From Candidatus Saccharibacteria bacterium CG_4_10_14_0_2_um_filter_52_9 (GTDB lineage Bacteria > Actinomycetota > Acidimicrobiia > Acidimicrobiales > RAAP-2): a DNA stretch of 45,088 nucleotides. The notes under the pieces were generated by a model. The model had not been told where the DNA came from. It ran no database searches and saw nothing but the letters and a program-made list of their open reading frames with translations. Positions 40,815 through 45,088 of this stretch are shown here, piece by piece. The DNA lies in contig CAJCJA010000024.1 in NCBI GenBank assembly GCA_903970515.1, forward strand, positions 1 through 45,088, written 5' to 3'. How positions within the stretch are numbered: position 1 is the first letter of the stretch; each line of letters starts with the position of its first letter. A program made the position numbers and the translations under genes.

Positions 40815-40916
40815 TACATAGGACCACGCTATAGATGTCGCGAAAGCGTCAATCCCTGTAATTCGATCGGGCGGCGCCGCGCCGCTCGCTTCATTTGCCC
40901 GCTTGGAGCCAACTTG

Positions 40917-41174
40917 ATGGTACGACGCCGCGGGACAATTGTTTCGGCGGCCTTGACGCTTGTGGTCCTCGTGGGAGGACGGGCACCCATCGCTGGCGCT
41001 TCGACCAAGTCCTCTGACGTCGCCGTTGCGCGACGAGCGCTGATCGTCCTCTCGGATTATCCAAGTGGTTGGACGACGTCATCGTCAAGTGGTGCCAACA
41101 CACCGAATGATTGCTTACGCAAGGTCGCGACGCGGTACGTTTGGCTGCTGTCGACATTGGGAATTACTTTGTGA
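40917..41174 (+). CDS. Secreted protein, probably truncated
   Basis: 85 residues from ATG 40917 with GGAG 8 bp upstream. Sec signal peptide: MVRRRGTIVSAALTLVVLVG with likely cleavage after AGA (APIAGA-ST). The mature part starts KSSDVAVARRALIVLSDYPS, GWTTSSSSGANTPNDC, which recalls the start of a larger exported actinobacterial domain (ALxxLSDxPSGWT). It then runs into TRYVWLLSTLGITL and a stop. The frame at 41111-41293 (LTQGRDAVRLAAVDIGNYFV) may be a shifted continuation. Probably a broken gene. Confidence 0.45.
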   Translation: MVRRRGTIVSAALTLVVLVGGRAPIAGASTKSSDVAVARRALIVLSDYPSGWTTSSSSGANTPNDCLRKVATRYVWLLSTLGITL

Positions 41175-41275
41175 ATGGCGACCATTCTTTGAGCGTCGTG
41201 GCACGCCGAAGTAACCCCACCGGGACTTACGACGCTGTTCAGGCTCGGATTCGAGGACGGATTTCTTTGTGGTAT

Positions 41276-41305
41276 TTTCCTTACATTGGTTGAAGAGTAA
41301 GGAAA
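41276..41305. promoter_or_regulatory. Inverted repeat covering the AbrB antitoxin RBS
   Basis: TTTCCTTAC (41276-41284), 12-bp spacer, GTAAGGAAA (41297-41305): a perfect 9-bp inverted repeat. The right arm contains the ribosome site AAGGAA, 5 bp before ATG 41310. It could be the operator bound by the antitoxin, and in RNA form could hide the ribosome site. Confidence 0.55.
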
Positions 41306-41309
41306 CGCG

Positions 41310-41558
41310 ATGGATGTGGCAGCGAGGTTGAGTTCGAAGGGTCAAATCACGGTACCCAAAGCGGTACGTGACGTCCTCGAATTAGTAGAAGGGGACGAGA
41401 TCCTCTTTCGGGTGGTTGGCAATCGTGCAGTGATGTCAAAGACGCCACTGTTCCTCGATTTGGCCGGATCCATTCAAGTCCCCGCAGACCTTCGAAGTGC
41501 GACGTGGGATGACGTGTTAAGGACAACTCGCTCGCGGCGCGCGTCCGATGCGCATTGA
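41310..41558 (+). CDS. AbrB-type antitoxin
   Basis: 82 residues. ARLSSKGQITVPKAVRDVLE, then LVEGDEILFRVVGNRAVM, is the AbrB/MazE/SpoVT swapped-hairpin DNA-binding domain. The C-terminus PADLRSATWDDVLRTTRSRR binds the partner toxin in such pairs. Overlaps the PIN gene (TTGA). Confidence 0.92.
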   Translation: MDVAARLSSKGQITVPKAVRDVLELVEGDEILFRVVGNRAVMSKTPLFLDLAGSIQVPADLRSATWDDVLRTTRSRRASDAH

Positions 41559-41950
41559 GTGCTTTTGTCGACACCAACGTGCTGGTCAGGCACCTGACGA
41601 ACGATCCCCCCGATCTTGCCCGCCGAGCAACTGCCTACCTTGCTCGAGAAGATGAGATTGTCTTAGCGGACCTGATTCTCGCGGAAACTGTCTACGTTCT
41701 TGAGTCGTACTACCGCGCGTCGCGCGAAGCAATTGCTCTCTCCATGCGATCCTTGCTCGCGATGAGGTCGATCGTCTGCGTGGACATTCCGCTACTCCTT
41801 CGCTCGATTGAGGTCTACGAAGTCGAACGAGTCGACTTCGCCGAGGCGTACCTGGTTGCTTGTGCCGAATCGACTGGCATTGGCGCAGTGGCGTCGTTCG
41901 ATAGAGGAATTGACCGTGTGAGGACTGTGCAAAGAATTGCACCGCACTAG
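41555..41950 (+). CDS. PIN-domain (VapC-type) toxin
   Basis: 131 residues from TTG that overlaps the antitoxin stop. PIN acidic residues: D6 (AFVDTNVLVRHL), E44 (LILAETVYVL), D94 (ERVDFAEAYLVA), D116 (SFDRGIDR). Predicted Mg-dependent endoribonuclease held inactive by the AbrB protein. Complete toxin-antitoxin pair. Confidence 0.93.
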   Translation: MSAFVDTNVLVRHLTNDPPDLARRATAYLAREDEIVLADLILAETVYVLESYYRASREAIALSMRSLLAMRSIVCVDIPLLLRSIEVYEVERVDFAEAYLVACAESTGIGAVASFDRGIDRVRTVQRIAPH

Positions 41951-42031
41951 CCCATTCGGCGGGTAGTTGGCTATTCGTGCGACTGTCCAGCGTTTTAAGC
42001 AACTAGTTGAAATATGGTGTATGAAGTACCC

Positions 42032-42217
42032 ATGAAGCAAACAAAAGGCGACATTGACCAGGAGGCTTGTGCCCTCGTGATGAGCAGGTATCACCTCGCC
42101 ACGAAGGAAGAAGCGGTCAATTTTGCCCTAAGGCTTGTCGCCGCCGGGCCGCTCAGCATTGACGAGGCGCGGCTGCTTCGGGATTCAGACGGTGTGCCAG
42201 GGCCGAAGGCGGGTTAA
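42032..42217 (+). CDS. Orphan VapB-like antitoxin
   Basis: 61 residues from ATG 42032, or 67 from 42014. KQTKGDIDQEACALVMSRYH, then LATKEEAVNFALRLVAAGPL, is the usual VapB/DUF2191 ribbon-helix-helix start. TATGAA at 42020-42025 is 6 bp before ATG 42032, suggesting a leaderless mRNA. No PIN toxin follows; the 260 bp downstream have no recognised gene. It may be a remnant of a pair, or may cross-act with the AbrB/PIN pair just upstream. Confidence 0.7.
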   Translation: MKQTKGDIDQEACALVMSRYHLATKEEAVNFALRLVAAGPLSIDEARLLRDSDGVPGPKAG

Positions 42218-42478
42218 GGACTCTTCGTACCGTTCTGATTGGAGCTGAACGAATTCGTTGCTTCATCGCCGGTGTAGTCCCAACCTCGTGCCCGATCCGC
42301 ACGACGTCGCCGGAACCGTGTCCGCGATAGGTTCGTGTTTTCTTGACGTGAGACCGGTCCTCGTCGAGGTGACGCGACTCGTGCAGCATCGCCGTCAGTC
42401 GCTGGCCTTTGTAAGGATCTTTGATCACCCGAGGACACCCTGGGGAAGGGTTTGATCGCAGGCGATACCTTGGGTGCC

Positions 42479-43006
42479 ATGGCACCGAGTGACGCGATCG
42501 TGACGCCGCGTCTGCGACTGGTGAGTTTGGTGCCGGCGGCGCTCGAGATGCTGCTCGACGACAATATATATGGCGCGTCGAAGGCACAGGGATTTGTGTT
42601 CAGCGATGAATTCCTCGGTTCGATCAATCACGCTTTCTTGGAGAAACAACTCACGGGGATACGCCGGGCCCCATTGACGCCGGGCTGGTTCGTGCGAGCG
42701 ATACGGCGCCAGGACGACGATGTCCTTATCGGACACTGCGGATTTCACGGCGCTCCGAAGGACGTGGGACGAGCCGAGATTGGCTATACGGTGTTTGCGC
42801 GTTTTCGCCGGCAAGGTTATGGAGCCGAAGCGGCCTTGGGACTCGTGGAGTGGGCGAGGACCCAAGGATCGCCGGTCGTGTTCGCGACGGTGTCCTCGAC
42901 CGACGCCGCGTCAATTGGGCTGGTGACGAAACTCGGCTTTCGACGAACCGGACAGCAACACGACGGCGACGACGGCGAGGAAATCGTCTTCGAAATGGGT
43001 CCGTGA
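42479..43006 (+). CDS. GNAT-family N-acetyltransferase
   Basis: 175 residues from ATG 42479 (MAPSDAIVTPRLRLVSLVPA). LIGHCGFHGAPKDVGRAEIG, then YTVFARFRRQGYGAEAALGL gives the acetyl-CoA loop (RxxGxG/A), and SSTDAASIGLVTKLGFRRTG. The RimJ/RimL-like branch. Substrate unknown. Confidence 0.9.
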   Translation: MAPSDAIVTPRLRLVSLVPAALEMLLDDNIYGASKAQGFVFSDEFLGSINHAFLEKQLTGIRRAPLTPGWFVRAIRRQDDDVLIGHCGFHGAPKDVGRAEIGYTVFARFRRQGYGAEAALGLVEWARTQGSPVVFATVSSTDAASIGLVTKLGFRRTGQQHDGDDGEEIVFEMGP

Positions 43007-43039
43007 CTCGAAGGTCAATGAATCGGTATAGACGCCGAT

Positions 43040-43543
43040 CTACGTGGTGACTATCGCTTCGAGTCGCACCAAGCTTTGAGCGAGGATGGGGCGAGCCCAC
43101 TCGCCGTCGCGGAGTATCCTTCGTCCGTCTTCGGGCACTTGGCGGCAGTCAAAGAATGCGGTCACCTGCGTCGATTGACCGTCGGGGATGAGTCGCCAAC
43201 CCCAGCGGTGATCCCAGCTGTCTTCTTCGATGTCGTGGCGCCTGGGCGCCCAGGCGATCGCACGATCCGCGACATACTCGATGACTTCGCTACGCATCTG
43301 ATAGTCACCGAAGTCATCGTTGTGCATGTTCATGACGAAGGCGTCACCCACGTGCTCGATCGGCGCGGCATCGCTATCGCGGACCATGCTCGAGCCGTCG
43401 AATTCGTGGTGTCGCTTGGGATCGCGCAGAATCTCGAAGAGTTGCGTGGTGGGCGCATCGATGCGACTCGATTCTGCGATCACGAGAGGATCGGAAAAGT
43501 CCACGTCGTAGGACACGTGGGTATCGTAGCATTCGAACTTCAT
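43040..43543 (-). CDS. SRPBCC / polyketide-cyclase-like protein
   Basis: 167 residues from ATG 43543 (MKFECYDTHVSYDVDFSDPL); the frame is open to 43615 without added similarity. LVIAESSRIDAPTTQLFEIL, RDPKRHHEFDGSSMV and WGWRLIPDGQSTQVTAFFDC follow the polyketide cyclase/dehydrase fold. Binds an unknown lipophilic ligand. Confidence 0.83.
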   Translation of the reverse strand: MKFECYDTHVSYDVDFSDPLVIAESSRIDAPTTQLFEILRDPKRHHEFDGSSMVRDSDAAPIEHVGDAFVMNMHNDDFGDYQMRSEVIEYVADRAIAWAPRRHDIEEDSWDHRWGWRLIPDGQSTQVTAFFDCRQVPEDGRRILRDGEWARPILAQSLVRLEAIVTT

Positions 43544-43644
43544 GTCGATGCGCTCGACGCTCCTTGCTGACGACCAACCGAGAGTGACTGACCTTTGGCG
43601 ACGCGACCATTGCAATGCGCGAGCACCGGTCTTACTATGACGAG

Positions 43645-44028
43645 ATGAATCTGCCGCGACTACACCTCATAGCCCTCGACTGTCCCGACCCTTACGCGTT
43701 GGCGCAGTTCTATTCGGCGCTCACCGGGATTGCCGTCGAGACGTGGCCTGGCTACGCCCCCGAGGACATGCCCGGCATCGACTTGGTGCACGATCAGCTC
43801 CCTGCATTGAGTTTTCAAAAGATTGAGAACTATGTTCCGCCCACCTGGCCCGAAGGTCCCATTCCTAAGCAAATTCACCTTGATTTCGAGGTAGACGATC
43901 TCGACGAGGGGGAGCAACACGCACTGCGCATCGGCGCTCGAAAGGCAGAGTTTCAGCCCGGTGAAACTTACCGAGTGTTCCTCGATCCGGTGGGGCATCC
44001 CTTCTGTTTGATACTCGCGAACGAGTAA
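43645..44028 (+). CDS. VOC-family glyoxalase-like protein
   Basis: 127 residues from ATG 43645 (MNLPRLHLIALDCPDPYALA); 43615 is a possible longer start. QFYSALTGIAVETWPGY, IPKQIHLDFEVDDLDEGEQH and RVFLDPVGHPFCLI form one complete VOC domain. Ring-cleavage, glyoxalase or resistance activity cannot be told apart here. Unlike the VOC gene at 20955, it is intact. Confidence 0.87.
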   Translation: MNLPRLHLIALDCPDPYALAQFYSALTGIAVETWPGYAPEDMPGIDLVHDQLPALSFQKIENYVPPTWPEGPIPKQIHLDFEVDDLDEGEQHALRIGARKAEFQPGETYRVFLDPVGHPFCLILANE

Positions 44029-44073
44029 CCGGCATAGGCTGAGAGTTGCGGGGTTTTATACCTCACTACTTGG

Positions 44074-44379
44074 GTGAGGTGTCTTCCTTCAGCGTTGAAG
44101 CGCAGCGTCGCCGCGCGGGACATTATTGAACGTGGAATCGGGTCGGAACCTTCGAGGTTCGTAGAGGAAGTCGAAGGCGGCTACGACGTTAACGAAATCA
44201 TTCGACGCAGGGGCGATCGCCCTACTCTCGGTGCGTCGCCATCATCTGTTGAATCGGTACGTGTGGATCCCGAGCCAAAGCGTGACGTTCTCGTTGATGC
44301 TGGCAAACATAGAACTAGCGTGTCTTAAACCATACGAGCCGCTCTTCATCAGTACGTTGATGCGAACTCCAAGTCGTAG
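44074..44379 (+). pseudogene. Ribbon-helix-helix antitoxin-like gene with in-frame TAA
   Basis: The frame reads SRFVEEVEGGYDVNEIIRRR, GDRPTLGASPSSVESVRVDP, EPKRDVLVDAGKHRTSVS, TAA (44326-44328), TIRAALHQYVDANSKS, stop at 44379. The VEGGYD...GRPxLGxxPSSVESVRVDPE pattern is that of actinobacterial CopG-like antitoxins, where the position after VS is normally Glu (SVSEVIR). A GAA-to-TAA change would explain the stop, which removes the last helix. The true start is uncertain. Confidence 0.6.
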
Positions 44380-44397
44380 AAAGCGTAGAGTTGCCAA

Positions 44398-44874
44398 GTG
44401 CATCACGTCATCACCTTCGTAGGTAAGTACTTCATCTTCTTGAGCATTTTCGTCGCGGTCGTTTACTGGCTTCGAATTCACTCAAAGGAGAAGATTGCTC
44501 TGGGTTGGCGAGTGATTGTTGCGGGCGCCATTGCCGAAGGATTGGCGCACGTTGCTGGCAATCTCTACTACGACACTCGACCGTTTGTCACTATGCACGT
44601 GGCCCCGCTCATCGCGCACGCGCCGGACAACGGCTTTCCTTCCGACCACGTGTTACTCGCTTCGTTTCTTGGATTTGTTGTCTTGCTGTATTCACGATTG
44701 ACGGGTATTTTGCTCCTGTTGATTGCGGTGTTGATTGGCTGGGCCCGAGTTGAGGCGCACATCCATCATCCAATCGACATCGTCGGATCCTTCGTCATTG
44801 CGGCGATATCGGTCGCCCTCGTGCATCTGGTTGCAAAGCTTGGGGGACGATTTCGCCGCGAAACGCGTCAATGA
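44398..44874 (+). CDS. PAP2-family phosphatase (undecaprenyl-PP phosphatase-like)
   Basis: 158 residues from GTG. Membrane helices FVGKYFIFLSIFVAVVYWL, GWRVIVAGAIAEGLAHVAG, LASFLGFVVLL, GILLLLIAVLI, VGSFVIAAISVALVHL. PAP2 motifs: YYDTRPF, GFPSDHVLLASF (motif 2, with Asp for the usual Gly) and WARVEAHIHHPIDIVGSF (motif 3). Predicted to recycle undecaprenyl pyrophosphate or dephosphorylate lipid phosphates at the inner membrane, BcrC type. Length is at the short end for the family. Confidence 0.85.
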   Translation: MHHVITFVGKYFIFLSIFVAVVYWLRIHSKEKIALGWRVIVAGAIAEGLAHVAGNLYYDTRPFVTMHVAPLIAHAPDNGFPSDHVLLASFLGFVVLLYSRLTGILLLLIAVLIGWARVEAHIHHPIDIVGSFVIAAISVALVHLVAKLGGRFRRETRQ

Positions 44875-45088
44875 CGGCGGTACGGCCTCATTCGCGTTGA
44901 GAGAAGGCACTCTTGAGAGATTGATCCGTCACGCGACGCCTCCGGACCGGTCCTCGAAGCCCAGCGTCCGATGCAGACTTTTGAGTCTCCAAACAATGTC
45001 GACGAGGTGACCGGTGTAGGCGTCTTCGGGTCGGCAAGGAAATTTTCATCGAAGTGTGCAACTACTACTGTGAAAAGGTGCGACGTAC
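44875..45088. other. Right edge, no gene assigned
   Basis: No confident gene. On the plus strand the last 50 bp read IFIEVCNYYCEKVRR, which faintly resembles the IS3-transposase piece 'FIEVYYNRxRRHS'. The frame runs off the edge, so this could be the start of a mobile-element remnant. On the minus strand the frame is also open to the edge without a recognised domain. Confidence 0.25.

Noticed and set aside
42153-42587. Minus-strand 144-codon frame downstream of the VapB-like gene, considered as a lost VapC
   Set aside because: No PIN motifs and partly antisense to the GNAT gene; basic, low-complexity composition.
45036-45086. IS3-transposase-like trace at the right edge
   Set aside because: Only about 15 residues with weak likeness, cut by the window edge; not enough for a gene call.
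1-45088. CRISPR arrays, tRNA or rRNA genes, riboswitches, phage structural genes
   Set aside because: No repeat-spacer pattern, no tRNA T-loop or acceptor signature, no known aptamer core and no phage proteins were seen on either strand.

Overview
The window looks like chromosomal DNA of a high-GC actinobacterium, most plausibly a member of the Acidimicrobiia or a close relative. The signs are a mycothiol-dependent maleylpyruvate-isomerase-type enzyme, an F420/deazaflavin-dependent oxidoreductase, GAF-ANTAR regulators, many GTG/TTG starts, short GTGA/ATGA gene overlaps, and several regulator genes whose -10 box sits about 7 bp before the start codon (leaderless mRNAs). The taxonomic placement is inference. 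No rRNA, tRNA or CRISPR array was seen. LEFT EDGE TO 4 kb is mobile: the N-terminus of an MFS exporter runs off the left edge, then come an IS200/IS605-type TnpB gene, a SAM methyltransferase and an IS5-type transposase. All three are bracketed by an 18-bp inverted repeat (299-316 and 3769-3786). 4-12.5 kb: two GAF-ANTAR regulators; a CsbD-like stress protein translationally linked to an unknown protein and a haem-oxygenase-fold protein that has lost most of the expected iron ligands; a small membrane peptide; then a tightly overlapping GT4 glycosyltransferase / alpha-alpha-barrel-like protein / GH130 mannoside phosphorylase operon, followed by a DksA-like protein without cysteines. 12.5-21.4 kb: three DHA2-type 14-TM exporters with local MarR, ArsR and HxlR regulators and clear operators, an SRPBCC protein, an SDR, a HAD phosphatase and a VOC gene broken by an in-frame TGA. 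21.4-25.6 kb: a deazaflavin-dependent oxidoreductase, then a compact operon EncFtn ferritin cargo / encapsulin shell / mannose-phosphate-isomerase-type cupin / phosphomannomutase-like HAD / second GH130. An iron-storing nanocompartment is thus physically joined to mannose metabolism, which is the most interesting association here. 25.6-32 kb: a type IV pilin-like protein, an RCK-pore-RCK potassium channel, a TetR/DHA2 exporter pair, a PNPOx-like protein and an FMN reductase. 32-45 kb is accessory and decaying: an IS110 transposase with a candidate bridge-RNA leader, a YefM/RelE-type and an AbrB/PIN toxin-antitoxin pair, an orphan VapB-like antitoxin, an ECF sigma factor with its YCII partner, small enzymes (extended SDR, ABM monooxygenases, alpha/beta hydrolase, GNAT, SRPBCC, VOC, PAP2), and several broken genes (a frameshifted LuxR regulator, a ribbon-helix-helix antitoxin with an in-frame TAA, a truncated secreted protein).
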